From the NCBI GenBank assembly GCA_013399695.1, contig VXAU01003743.1:422869-486868 (forward strand): a stretch of 64,000 nt of DNA, read 5' to 3'. The stretch is from Formicarius rufipectus. Lineage: Eukaryota; Chordata; Aves; Passeriformes; Formicariidae. The first letter of the stretch is position 1. Every line of letters starts with the position of its first letter. Shown here in pieces: positions 12,301-24,579 of the stretch. The translations under genes were made by a program, and so were the position numbers. The notes beneath the pieces are model-generated. The model was not told the DNA's origin. It worked only from the letters and a program-made list of their open reading frames with translations, and did no database searches.

Positions 12301-15300
12301 CAATCTTGTTGCTTCAGTACACAAACAGTAAAATACAATTTAGGGGAAGCTGGAAATTTAAAAATAAGATTTATGGAAATATTTACCAGTGCAAGAGCCC
12401 AATGTTGATGTCTCTGTAATGATGTAAATTACTGAAACCTATTCGAAGTATCTGGTAGATGAGCAAGGCCTGGAAATAATTCTGCATTTCTGAAGTTAGA
12501 GGATGTGTATCTGGCATAAACTGTTTCATAAAAATGGAATAAAGATCACTGCCTGACAGCCTGGTTTATCCTGCATGTATTAAAGACAATGGCAGTGGGT
12601 TTGTGCTGAGTGCTGTCATCTTTCTGGCTGGAGTCTGCAGCATGTGTACACATGAGTTATTTTCTTTAGGGCAATGCTGCTATTGAACTCTGTGTGTAAA
12701 TATGTCCAATGTGGAGCCTTGGTCAGTGGAAATTCTTTACAGAAGTGATTGTTATGCCTAATGTTTGGCTCTACTGGAACAGAAATTGTAATTTAAATGT
12801 ATACCAGAAACATATTTGTAACAACTGAAGTGGCAGATACTTGTTCTAAAATGTGTTTTGAGGAAGGGCGTCTCACCGTTGAAACAATATTTGCAGGAGT
12901 GGAGAAACATTGGATTTATGTATGCTAGGTGTCAAAATTGAAGTTTGGCAGGTGAACTTGTCATGCTCTGTGTACTTAGGAAAAGTGAAATGATTTTTGT
13001 AACTTAACTACATTTGAAAAGAAATTTAGCCCAGTGTTGTGGGTCAAATCAAGTCTGGTCTCAGTGTTGACACTCCTGTGGATTTCAGTTGAATTGCTGG
13101 TGGTAAAGCAGGTTTGAACCACTTGGCTATCCACCATTTGTTGATCTTCTTACAAAAGATCAAGTGTCAATCAAGTTGTGGTGAAGCAAACTTCTGCTGA
13201 GGTTACAATCACATCAACTAATTTCAGACCACGTCAGCCATTGACCGCATTTTTAACATCATGGGGTCTTTAGAGGAGTAGAGTTTGGTCTTTCTATGGA
13301 TGCAGGGGAACACAAATATATTCTGCCACTGGCCAAAGATCTTGAGGCAAATTTTCCATGTTACTAAATATGTCTGGATGAAGTTCTAGAGTCAGATTAG
13401 TACTTCACACTGCTGAGTAATTTACTCCCAAATAGCAGAGAAATGTGTAGGATTTCCTGCTGCACCATCTTTTGTACTAAAATCTTTCCTAAGAGAGAAA
13501 AAACTACTGACTCAGGTGAGAACCCTCCCTTTTTTTCTTGGGCCACACAGTACAGGCATTCAGAGATGGGCATCAGGTCTTGTAATTTTTACTTCCTGCC
13601 TGTGCTGCACAGTGTGAAGGGCTTCAGAAGCATCTTTCTGTGCCAGACTGGACTTCCCTCTGCCTGCCCTGCACTAGAAATGTCTGACTGATCAGCTGAT
13701 GCACTTTTTATCTACTTTCCAGCCTGACTGACATCTCCAAACACTCTTGTATCTAAACAGCTTGAATATGTGACCTCATTCCTTAAATGCCATCACTTGA
13801 ACAGCTCTTGTTGCTAAAATAAAAGCAGTGTTGATTCTGTGTTGTGAAAACTCCTCCAGCCCCCTGAGAAGCAGGAACCAAACCACACCTCCCTTTACTA
13901 CCATAAAAAGATTGATTTGTAGCAATTGCGGGGTACCAGCAGCTGCAGCAAAGGTACCTTGTGTGGGTTTATCCCACTCTCTTTGTGGTGCCCTGGGACT
14001 GGCACAGAAAACTCTGGCACATGGAATAAAACTAGGAGACAGGTCTCAAGGGAAATGATCCCAGAAAGGTAAAGTGGCTGAGTAACTTTGTTTTCTTATG
14101 CTGACTCGTAGTTTAACGACTCCCTAAACTGCGGGAAGATTGGAGCTGAGCCAAACTTCCCAGGAAAAAGAGGCCAGTGTCAGCTTTCCCATTTTATGCT
14201 GGCTTTGAGTGCTCAGAAATAATCCCTCTGCATTGCAGGCCTGGGGCAGTACCTGGTTAAATATACCCAGAGTCTGAAAACACAAGCTGTGCCCTGCACT
14301 CAAACACAACCCCATGCTTCTCTGCAAACAATGTCTGTAAAACAAAGCTTAACTTTTTATCTATGAAAACCATTTTGGTAGGAGGACTGTTTAGTGACCA
14401 CATTTACTGCCTATTGTTTAAACAGTCTTTTCAGTTTGGTGCTCCCAATCTCGAAAGAGACCTCACTGTTTTGAATCTCTTCACCCAGTACTGTGAATTG
14501 CTACCAAGGTTAGTGTCTGTTTGTCACCTGCTTCTTAAAGCTCAGTATTGTTTTATTAGGGGAGGAGTGACCGAGTAACTACTTCAATTTGTATTTTAAT
14601 TTATAACAACCAGATACAGCATTTACATAAAAACTGAGGACTTCAGTGTACCTTTGGTCAACCAATCTGCATTTTAGGAGAAAAAAGGGTAAAAAATATA
14701 GAGTACAATCTCTGTAAATTGGATGATCACAGTAGTCAGACGTTTCTGCAGGAGGAAGTCAGGGATGTGGTTGAGTTTCCCATTACCTGAGCACATGTGA
14801 GACCTGCCGGTGGGGTCAGGGAGAATCCAGCTGAGCCTGGGTTGGGGATTGGGAAGGTGAGGGATCCACGAGGGTGTAAAGGTCAAGAGGAAGCACCTTG
14901 AGGCCAGTATTGACTGTGGCTGGCAACCAGGGTAACTAAGCCACTCGGGGAGTTATGTGCTCACTGTGCCTGCTGCCAGCACAGCTCCTGCCAACGTCGC
15001 CGTGCGGCAGCTGAAGTGTGTCAATGCTGCATGCACACACAGCAGCACACAGGCCTGGCATCGTGCTGCTCTGAGGCACCCCAGAGAGCCAAGGAAGTGC
15101 CCTGGCAGCATTCCCAAAAAGAGGGGAGGAACTCTGCACTCCCGTGCTGGGAAGGAGCAGTGTGGGGTGCTGCAAAAGGAACCCGCAGTGTAAGAAGAAC
15201 CAGGGAACACGGGCACTTTCTCTGCTCGTACTGCACTAATTTGCAGACTTCTTAGCAATCTTACAGAGGAGTCAGGTGCTCTGACAGAGCACAAAAGTGC

Positions 15301-18300
15301 CAGATGGAATCCTGGTAATGATTTTTAATTACATCTTTGTGATACTTGGCATATGAATGAAACTTAAGCTTCCTCATGTTTTTATTAGATCCATAAATGA
15401 TAAAAATGTAGAGACTGAAGGAAAGAACTGAAAATAGTGCTGTGAGAGGACACATAATGAGTGATTTAATGAAGTAGTTAAACCCACTGTAGAACACAAA
15501 CTGTTTTTAATTGGAAACATTGGACAGTTTAATCTTTCTATCAAGTGTTCAGAGGAAATCAAATCCCCCGTTGTATAAAAAGCAGCTGGGACACAGAGAG
15601 AATGGCCCTTATATCAGTGCTCTGTGAGAGGTCAATGACAATTTTAATTGATGCTATTTCAGTTCTGCTGGTATGGTGGTAACTGGAATAGCAGTATCTG
15701 AACTGCTTGTTCTTAGAAATGTGCAGACTTTATCCAGAAGAACCTGCAGCTTAGAATCAGGTACAGAGAGGAGATGAAATCTGCAGATACCAGAAAATGG
15801 GTGCAGTTAAAGACTGGTTTGTGGGCACATCCCGTTCCACTACTCTCTGAAAAATACAGACAGTGGCAACATTCACTTATGTTCAGAGACATAGTTAACA
15901 GTGAAGCCAGATATCATTAAAAATGTATGTTGCACAAAACCTAGTATACAGTCCAAGAAAAAAGATTACAAACAATTCCTTTAAAACATTTTCTTGATTT
16001 TTTTTCGTCTTTGCTGAGCCTTTTTCTGCTGTACTGCAGTCATTCTCTCTCCAGCTGAAGAAATGATGAGCTAAACAGCTGCATCTCAATTCCAAGTCTG
16101 AACACCTTTTGCTTTTTCTCCCCAGCTCCATTGTGCTTTCTAGGTTTTAGGTGTAATCCTTCCAAAATGCATTAATCACATTAAGGGTTTAATCATAGTA
16201 ATGGGTTTGCATATTACTATTATTACACATTCAAATATCTTTTCAGCTTTTATCTGTGGGTGGTTTTTTTTTTTTTGCTTAATAGTCATTTGAGAGTGAA
16301 TTCTTAGTCTGAAAGGAGTTTAATCTGAGTGATACTCATAAATGCAGAGACTCAAATTTGTTATTACTCAATAGATAAATGTATGGCTGCCTCAGAATAC
16401 TGTCTAAGTTAGGGCAGCACCTTTCTGTGTCAGGCTCTAGAGTTGGTCCCGGCCATGCTAAAAGCACTGTAACAACTGTCTCTTGATTTGTCTGGCACCA
16501 GATTTTAGTTCTCTTGCCTTCAGATACCTACAAGCAGCTGTGTTTTATTGCAGTAACACATCTACATCCCTGAGAGAAAAACTGGTCCTCAGAAATAACT
16601 TTGGAATGAGAAGGGAGAGTGGAGAAAATATAGGCTTGATTGTATATTTGAAATAACAGAACTGAGTCAAACTATTGATATTCAATATAGCAAGGGCACT
16701 TGGAATTCGAAATTTTTGTTTGCTGCCTCCTCTGATTTTCTGCTTGTAACAAGGACTTTATGCCCTTTCCTTCCTTCTGCCTTCCTTTCAAATAACAGAA
16801 CTGAATCAAACTATTAGTACATGCAGTGCAGCAAGGTAACCTGAAATTACGTTTTTCACTGTTTCTCTGCCGTGTCTATTGTTGGGCTAGAAAAGGGGAT
16901 TTCTTGCTCTTTTCTTCTTGTCTTCATCTGTTACAATTCCTGCGAATTGGGCTCATGATTCCCTTCACTGTTTTCTCCCTCTCATATCTGGCCACAGGCC
17001 ACTCGTTCAAAAGCTCAGGGATACAGATTCCATTTTGTTGTGCCTGTTTTTCTCTTTCCAGCTGCTGCTGCTGGACAGTGCTCGGCTTGTCCTCCCGTCC
17101 TGGGTCCTGTGCAGCTCTCAGCACAGCCTCTGTGCCTTTCCCACCCTTCTCCTTTGCCTAACCATTGCTGGGAGCCCCAGAACTCCCCCAGAGTTGCACA
17201 AAACTCTCCTGTGGTTCTCCTTTTCCGAGGATTGCCAAACCCAAACCCACCTGTCCTCTCAAATGCCGCGTGACGTTGCCCCAGGTGACATGGCTACAAA
17301 CACCACACACACTTACCCCACACCTCTGTGTGTTGCCAAGACCAGGAGAGGATTTCCCACCCCACCATCGTGTGCTGACACGAGTCAGAGGAGATGGCAA
17401 TGAAACGGTTGTGTGCGTGGGGCCGTGCCCCTCGTGGGAACACGGATTGCCATGAGCTTTGCCGGTGTGGGTGCTGGCAGCTGACGTGTGTGCTCTGGCT
17501 GCCAAGCTGGGAGCAAGCTGATTGAGAAAGCTTTAGCAGGCCCCTGGTGGCAGGAGGTATTTATAGCCCCCACGGGCCCTGGGGCTGGGTTGGACCCTGA
17601 GTTCTGGTGCTGTGCTCTAAAGCAGAGATTAAGGGGGCTTTGCTTTAGGAGCTTAGGGCTGAGGAGAACTCACACGAGTGCCTGCAACTACCTCCTCTAG
17701 AGCACATAGTGCCAGTGCAAGTTTGGTGCTCTGGGATGGGACTCCCAACCCTCTGAAGGTCACTTCTTTGCTCTCTCCTCCAATGCGTGTCAACCTTCCC
17801 TGACCTGTTCTAGGTCAGTCTTTCAAAACCGAAACACCTGCAGGAGAAAACAGCTCCCCAGGGATGGCAGGTGACAAGCTGACTGCTCTGTTTCCACTGG
17901 CCCCCTGGGTTTGTTGTTGCCTCAGTTTTCCAAAACACCCCCACGCAGCACATCTTCCACTCACCTGTTGGATTGTGTGGGAGGGGCTGAGTGCGTAACG
18001 TGCTGGGGTTGTGTGGCACAGGGAGCCTCCCAGTGAGACCTGCCTGGGAAGCCTGAGCACCCCACAGGTTAAACTGAGCCTCGTTAGTGCCACACAGCCA
18101 GTCAGGCCTTTGGTACAGTTAGTTTTTTGGTTCACTTTTTGGATATGTATTTCTCCATCCTTACAATATATGTGCCACACACTGCTATAAATGCATAAAT
18201 ACTTAGAATATTCATAATTTGAACTGAAATTTCTAAGTGTACAGGAAGGAAAAAAGTCCTGACACAGTGTGTTTAAAAGCTACGTATTGGTAGGAATGCA

Positions 18301-18774
18301 ATGGAAGTTTAAATACCATTCAGTTGCCATAAAATCATCTAAAATGGAACCAATGGATCATGTACTGTGTATTTATATGGAGGCACCTGGTTTCATTGTC
18401 AAAGCAGTTTAAATAGCTCTTGCTATTTCTGAAAAACATGAGCGATGATCTCCTGCTCTATTTTTAGGAATAATAATGTGTTTATCTTTATTTGGTTGCA
18501 GTTAGATGGATGCCATATGGAGAAGGAAGAATGATCCAGTCCTGGGCTCTTCTAGTCTGAGGGAACTAAAGTGAATAGTTTGAGGCTGTGCCAGTTGCCA
18601 CTGATGATCGTTCTCTTCAGGAGGTCTCATTCACTTTGGAATCTCTTTTTGTCTGTCCCCAGCTGTCTTCCCTCTTAGCCCCTAGTGGGATACAGAAATT
18701 ACTTTTCCAAGTTCAGCGTTCTGGAGCAGCCATAGAAGTGGATTTTAGGGGGGGGGGAAAGAAGTGGAGTAACG

Positions 18775-18875
18775 TGCTCTAGTGGAAAGTGTCCCTGTCC
18801 ATGACAGAAGGTTTGGAACTGGACGATCTTGATGGTCCCTTCAATCCAAGCCATTTTATGAGTCTATGATTTTAT
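18775..18875 (+). mobile_element. CR1 LINE 3' end fragment
   Basis: The sequence ctctagtggaaagtgtccct, then tttggaactggacgatcttg, then ggtcccttcaatccaagcca, then ttttatgagtctatgatttt follows the last ~100 bases of avian CR1 in sense orientation, including a decayed terminal ATTCTATGATT-type repeat. The fragment is short and diverged. The 5' boundary is uncertain because the preceding bases (a ten-base G run near 18750) do not clearly match CR1. Confidence 0.85.
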
Positions 18876-21800
18876 TCTCTTAAGCAGCAGTCATTTACAA
18901 GAACTCTGTTGAATCAGTTTAGTTGGATAGCTCTGAAAGACTGCTGGTTCTAAATTCTAATTTTTGAAAATTTAATGTGAGTAAAATTGGATGAGAAACA
19001 ACATAGAGCTAACTAACTCTAAAACCAAAGTGACTGGGGTTTTTTTTCCAATTTACCCAGGCATTTCTACCCACAATATAGTCAAGTTCTAATTATTTCC
19101 AGGCTCATATATTAAAATTTGCACTTTTTAGCAACCTGATTCTCAGCTGATGGAATAAACTCAGTGAATCTTACTAACAGCCTGTGCTGAACTGGTGATT
19201 TGACCAGACTTACATGGTATTCAGGTAGCTAGTTCTTACTGGAATATGCTAGTTTTTTGTAAGTTACAAGAAGAAGAGTAAAAACTGTATTTTCACCGAA
19301 AAAAAAAAAAAGGCATTTGGGAGAAGTTTAGAATAAGTGATACCTGCCAAACATTATGCCCTAGAATTCTGAAGAACTTTGTTTTACTTTGGGGACTAAA
19401 GTAGCCCTGTGTAACTTCATTTCATCAAGGTGTTTTCCTTTTGTTTCTGCTCCTCTTCACAGGAGGTATTAGGGAGAATTCATCTTATGAGATTTATCCC
19501 CCTTTCTTCCCTTGCCAAAGCTGTGGCTGCACCCAGGCAGTCTTCAGACTTCCATTGGCATGACTCACCTGAAATACACCCCTCTCTCTACAGCTGTCAG
19601 AAACTAGTCCCACAACCAGTAAAACAAGCAAATTCAGGTTTCCTGTAGCTTCAGGTCTTACATTGTTTGCATCTCTGTCCTGGAATATCTTCAGTGGTTC
19701 TCACACCTCTCATCCTCCTTTTTGCTTTTGCCGTCTGGGTAAGTGACAGACAAGCTTTAAAAACCACTTAGTGGCTCCTGAAGGAACGAGTAACCACCAA
19801 GTTCTCCTGGTTCCCAAAGTGCTGGGAGGGGGCAGTTGGACGGACTTTCCAGATGTGAACCAGTTCAGATCAGCAGAGCTGCTCCCCAAGCACACTCTGT
19901 CTGTGTGTTTGAGTTTCATAGCTGCAGCATGAGGCCACCACCCTTGTCTCCAGGAGCAGCAGAACATGCTGCCATCCATCTGTTTTCTCCTCAGCACAGC
20001 TGGCAGCCAAGGGAATAACCCTGAGTGGGGGTTACCACGCTGTTTCTTTCCTAAGTGGGTCTGTATCAGTGCTGAAAAGTAGCAAAAATTGATTTTGAAT
20101 TTAAATTAGATACGGTTTTCCTTTTAAAAAGCAAATTGATTTAAATTCCAAATTATTGTAACTGTAATAAATCCCTACATTTTAAAAAAGCTCTTAAAAT
20201 AATGTAGGTTAAATACCATAATTTCATAGTTCATTCTTGCTGTTGGAGGAGTAAGTTCTAGTCACCTACACCTGTAAATTGTACAACTGCTCTGTCCGTG
20301 CTCCAGCTGGTGGTGCAATGAGTAGATCCTCCTTTATTCACTTCCTGGCAACTGAACATCACAAATTTGTCAGTCAGAAAGATCCAAAACTTACTGAGCA
20401 GTAATGGACTTTCTTCCCTCCATTGAACCCCCAAGCACACAGGGCGCAAACATTGCTTTTAATTACAGTGGAGGATATTCACAGAACAGAACTATGATAA
20501 ATCCATTAAAGAACCCTGAAATTTTGAATTCAGACATGTCCATGGGTATAGGTTTAGTGATGCCAAGGTCTAAAGTTGATATTGATTGAAAAGGAGGAAG
20601 GGAGAACATGAATAGAAACAGCAGTTGATACAATGGGGAGCTGTTTGCAAGAAGCGTTAATAGAGAATGGATATTTTGTGTCTAGGTCGGATGAAACTGG
20701 TCCTTGGGTTCCCCAGGGGTGAGAAGTACTATGGCCACGCTGGTAAGTGAGCAAGTTAATTGTTCTTTTTAAAAGGGTGAGGAGTGAAGAGTAGCAACAT
20801 TAAACCTAAGGTGGGGGACTACCTATATTCTGGGAATTAGGAAAATGTTCACCATTCATTCTAATTCCTTAGACATTCAGAGAATCTCAGATTTCACTCT
20901 GATCTGTTCAATTTTCTGCAGTGACATGATGCATTTACAAAGTGATATATACAATTGTTTAGTGAACACCATTCTGCCACATTTCCACGGGCTTGTTTTC
21001 CTAATGCACTCATTAATGTGTGAACAGACAGGTCTGACTCAGTTGTGTTAGTTTAATACATTGTAATAATGAAAGGTGGGTCTTTAGTCTTTGTTTTTAC
21101 CTAAGGACTTCTATGATTGTCTGCATGGTCCCTCAAAGTGTCCAACCCTTCCCCTCTGATTGGGCAGAGAGGAAAGGACTTTGCTGGGGTCAGTGTGTAG
21201 GTTGTCCAGGAACGTGGAAGTGCTACAGGAAACAGCTGAGGTTGTTGCATCTCCTGTCAGTATAAACCAGGTCCTCTTTGGGTGTGGAAGCACCCCACTG
21301 CTTGGGGTGGGGGTGTCAGTCAGGCATGACATTAACTGTGTGTTGTCTTTTAAGAGCCAACCTGGTTCAGCTGCCACCAAAAGATGGCAAGCCCTTAATT
21401 CTACTGGTTTACTTTTTGCATCCATGTGCTGCATTTTTCTTAGTAACCTAAGTAGTGATTTTGTCACAGTATCCCACTGCTGATCCTGCAGAGAAGTCCA
21501 GCAGGTATTCAAAGACAAACCTGTGAGGCAAATGTGCTCAATACCCAGAGCTCTGCAGCAGAGGCATAATCTGAAAACAAAGATTTGCAGTTTTATCCTT
21601 CCAGAGACAGACATGATGCCTGAAACCTGGGGCATTCTCCTTTGAGCATAAAAAGAGGGGCAGAAATCCAGCCACCCTCACAGTTTTAAATCCATCCTTT
21701 AAAATTGCTATCTGAGGCTAATTGTGGGATTTTTTTTCTGTTGGATCCTGCTGTGAAGTGATGATACTGCATTTGGCCCATCACAATTATTATCCTAGTC

Positions 21801-24292
21801 TATGATATGTTGTGATATCATATTACTTCTGTGTAAGAGCAAGCAGAAGGTCAGAGTGGACAGAAAAAATCCAGCCAGAAAAAAAATCCACATAGCTCTT
21901 GGCAGCACTGCTGTGGAAACTCAGAAACACCCGGGGAATGCTTTTCTTCCTAACTTGGCTATAGGAAAACAGCTCATGAAAAGCAAGTTTGTAAATTAAA
22001 TTGCTGAATATCTGCAAAATACTCCAGCTTGTTGACAAACTTTGTATCAGAATTGTAAGAGCTCTTTTTTTTTTTTTAAATCTTTAAGGAGCTACAAGAA
22101 GGGGGGGTTGCAGTGTAGTGTCAGTACTGGAGAGCTGTGTTTTCCTCTTGCTTCTTAATTTGACTTGCTCAGGGAATCTGGAACTCCCTTCCTGTTTCCC
22201 TCCAAGACCTTTAGTCACTTCCTGTCTCTAAATAAAAACCCCTTTCATTTGTCCTTAATTGATGATAGATACTCTTCCAAGTACTCTGATAAAATCAGCC
22301 AGATTATATATAGACTTTTCCTACTTGTAGATGATCAAAAATCTCCATAGTTAGATTAATTAAAATTAATTTCAGTGCTCTGTTGATGCTCAGAATTGCA
22401 CACATTTTTAAAGGCACCTTGTTGCCTTAGGGTATATTTTCATGGAATTTTAAAAATCTATCTTCTTTTTTAACCAGGCCATACAAAAAGTAGATTGGCT
22501 GGTGAAATTATAAAGACTTTACTAAATCAAAATATTTTCATTGCTGTACATCCATCCCGATGCTGCTGTAACATCCCTTATATCACTGTAAAAGGGCAGA
22601 CAGATAATTTGTCAATAGAACATGCAAGTTCCGAGGGGCAAGGAATGATGGCTGGAGACCTCAGAGGTTGTCAAGTGCTTATCCACCTGCTGGGAAATGT
22701 TTGTCTCCCTAGGGATAACACTGTTGTCGTCACTGTGTTTACAGAAATACTCTGTGCGTTCCTTCTGGTAATTTCTGGAAGAGATAGGGAATATTGATGT
22801 CTTTGGACATTCCTGGGGAAAAAAAAAAAACCTCTCATGTGGAATTTCCTGTGCCTGCACTGAGGCTGGGTTGGGTGCAGGGAAAGGCTGCTGGAGGAGC
22901 AAGGGAAAGGGTGACAGCACGGCTTCTCCAGCTTGGCTGAGCAAAGCAAGGGCTGGATAAAGGGTATTCTTAGAAATGAAAATTCACAAAAAAGAACAAT
23001 TTAAATTAAAGCCGAAAGTGGTGAGAGGACTCTGGTTTTTCACAACATGTGGAAGTAGAAGGAGATATCTAGCTATTTGGAGAACGTGATACTTTTGAAC
23101 GGCCTTCCCAATACAGAAACAGCAACAAATATTCGGGTCCAGACAATTCATGCAAAGGATACAGTATGTTTTCGGTGAAGAGGGGACTCAGTGCTGGGGC
23201 CCCTCAGAGTCTCTCCATTCTTGTTGCCATCCTGTTTGTCAAACAGTGAGTGAAGCTGCAGACTGACCCCCCATTCGTGGTGGAGACTCTCCCCATCCAT
23301 GCATCCATGCTTGCATCCATTGCATCCTACATGGCAGAAGGGAAGTGACAGCAGAGCTGCTGATTTCCTTCCCTTCTCGAGTCTCGCTGAACATGCAGCT
23401 GCTTGCTCCCAGTGTTTCCATGAACTAATCTCTTTATACAGGCGTGTGTGGGAGAATAAATCATCTGTGAGTTAAAAACTCGTAATAATGTTGGGCTAGT
23501 GTTAAATATAGTATTCTAAGGCCTTTTGGTCTTATTGTGGCAGCTGTGTGGGTGAAAATTGAATCCAAATAGACACTATTTTAGTTAAATTAAGTGTTAC
23601 CCTGAGGGCTTTGGCCAGTGTTCCATCTCTGAACAGAGAGCTGGAGACCACACCAGAGTCTGACACAGGCAGGCACCAAGTATTCTCTTCTCCTTTTTCC
23701 ATTGCTCTTTGCTTTTTCATTTCCCCTTTTCCTTTCATCTTTCCTTTCCCCCTTTTCTCCTTCATTTCCATTCTTTCCTGCAGAAGTTGCACAATTTAAA
23801 TGCAGTCTTTAAGTGATGATGGGATCTGCTCAGGGAGCTCCCTTACACTAACATGGGTGGTTAAACAACTTTGTCCCTTCTGACAATGTCTCCTCTGTGG
23901 TTTTTTTCAGACACGGGAAGGCTTTTGCATCATGTTTTGGTTAAACTCCCATTCCCCTCGGAGGAAGGCGCTGACTGACTCCGCTTCCCACCCCAGGGGA
24001 TGTTCCTGCCCACAGTGATGGGCACGATGCCCGAGGACAAGGAGCAGGATCGGGACGGCGCCTCCCCCGGCCCCACAGTGCGGAGGCGCCCGGGCTGCCT
24101 CGGGACCCTTCGGTCACATCCAGGGTAAGAGAACCCGGGCGCGGGTGGATCGGAGCCCCGCACCCTCCGTCCCCAGCGCCCCCAGCCATCCCCTGCCCCT
24201 TCGGCAAAGCGCTGAGGGCTTCTGGCCGCTGTTCAAAGACAACGGAAAACCAGGAAGTGGCAGTGTTCTGGCAGAGGAGACGGCACTCCTTT

Positions 24293-24297
<5 letters not shown>

Positions 24298-24323
<26 letters not shown>

Positions 24324-24334
24324 ATGGATGGATG
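24298..24334 (+). repeat. (GGAT)n tetranucleotide microsatellite
   Basis: About nine uninterrupted GGAT units sit roughly 245 bases upstream of the RTN4 start codon, between the CpG-rich far promoter and the CCAAT/GC-box cluster. Length variation is expected for a perfect tract of this kind. Its position makes it a possible modulator of promoter activity, which is inference only. Confidence 0.95.
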
Positions 24335-24440
24335 AACCCCCTCTCGGTCCTGCCCCGCCCGCACTGAACTTTACCCGACTTGAGCGGCCGGCCCCGCCCT
24401 TCGTGCATATTCATGAGGGCCTCGCCCGCCGCCGCCCCCC

Positions 24441-24445
24441 ATTGG
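24441..24445 (-). promoter_or_regulatory. Inverted CCAAT box (NF-Y type)
   Basis: ATTGG within ccccattggccgtgg, 135 bases before the start codon, is the reverse complement of CCAAT. It lies 14 bases before a double GC box. This spacing and setting are typical of NF-Y/Sp1 promoters lacking TATA. Confidence 0.6.
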
Positions 24446-24458
24446 CCGTGGCGGGCGC

Positions 24459-24470
24459 GGGGCGGGGCGG
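24459..24470 (+). promoter_or_regulatory. Tandem GC box (Sp1/KLF type)
   Basis: GGGGCGGGGCGG gives two overlapping GGGCGG cores, 110 bases before the RTN4 start codon. Such motifs are common in CpG islands, but here the site sits beside the CCAAT and AP-1 motifs. Confidence 0.6.
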
Positions 24471-24483
24471 CCGCGCCCGGCGG

Positions 24484-24490
24484 TGACTCA
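24484..24490 (+). promoter_or_regulatory. AP-1 consensus site
   Basis: TGACTCA, a perfect AP-1 heptamer, lies 90 bases before the start codon at the probable promoter/leader boundary. It could make the promoter responsive to Jun/Fos, but binding is not shown by the sequence. Confidence 0.5.
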
Positions 24491-24579
24491 CAGGGCGGAG
24501 TGCGGGTCCCGCAGCGGTGGCAGCGCAGCCCGCGCCTCCCCCACCGGCACCGCTCATTGTTCCGCCCGCTCCAGGCACC

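Larger units (their letters stand above)
1..23930. other. Upstream intergenic-looking DNA, no supported gene
   Basis: About 24 kb of moderately AT-rich DNA before the RTN4 CpG island. Open frames here are short, lack convincing paired splice sites, and show no protein family I recognise beyond one chance-like zinc-knuckle pattern near 1662-1703. Apart from two CR1 fragments I see only short homopolymer runs and scattered TAAT-rich blocks. In mammals the neighbour on the 5' side of RTN4 is CLHC1; I could not identify any exon of it. Distal enhancers or non-coding RNA exons may be present but cannot be called from sequence alone. Confidence 0.6.
23940..24579 (+). promoter_or_regulatory. RTN4: RTN4 main promoter and 5'UTR within a CpG island
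   Basis: From about 23,940 the base composition turns sharply GC- and CpG-rich and stays so past exon 1. I see no TATA box near the expected start. A cluster of sites lies within 180 bases of the start codon: an octamer-like tgcatattcatga (24404-24416), an inverted CCAAT box (24441-24445), a double GC box (24459-24470) and a perfect AP-1 site (24484-24490). This is the usual make-up of a broadly expressed CpG-island promoter and should drive the long isoforms (A, B, B2). The transcription start cannot be fixed from sequence; the leader probably begins around 24,480-24,500. Confidence 0.75.

Noticed and set aside
21111..21635. 174-codon minus-strand open frame upstream of RTN4
   Set aside because: No recognised motif or family, no supporting splice structure, and a shorter open frame opposite it. 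I treat it as chance.
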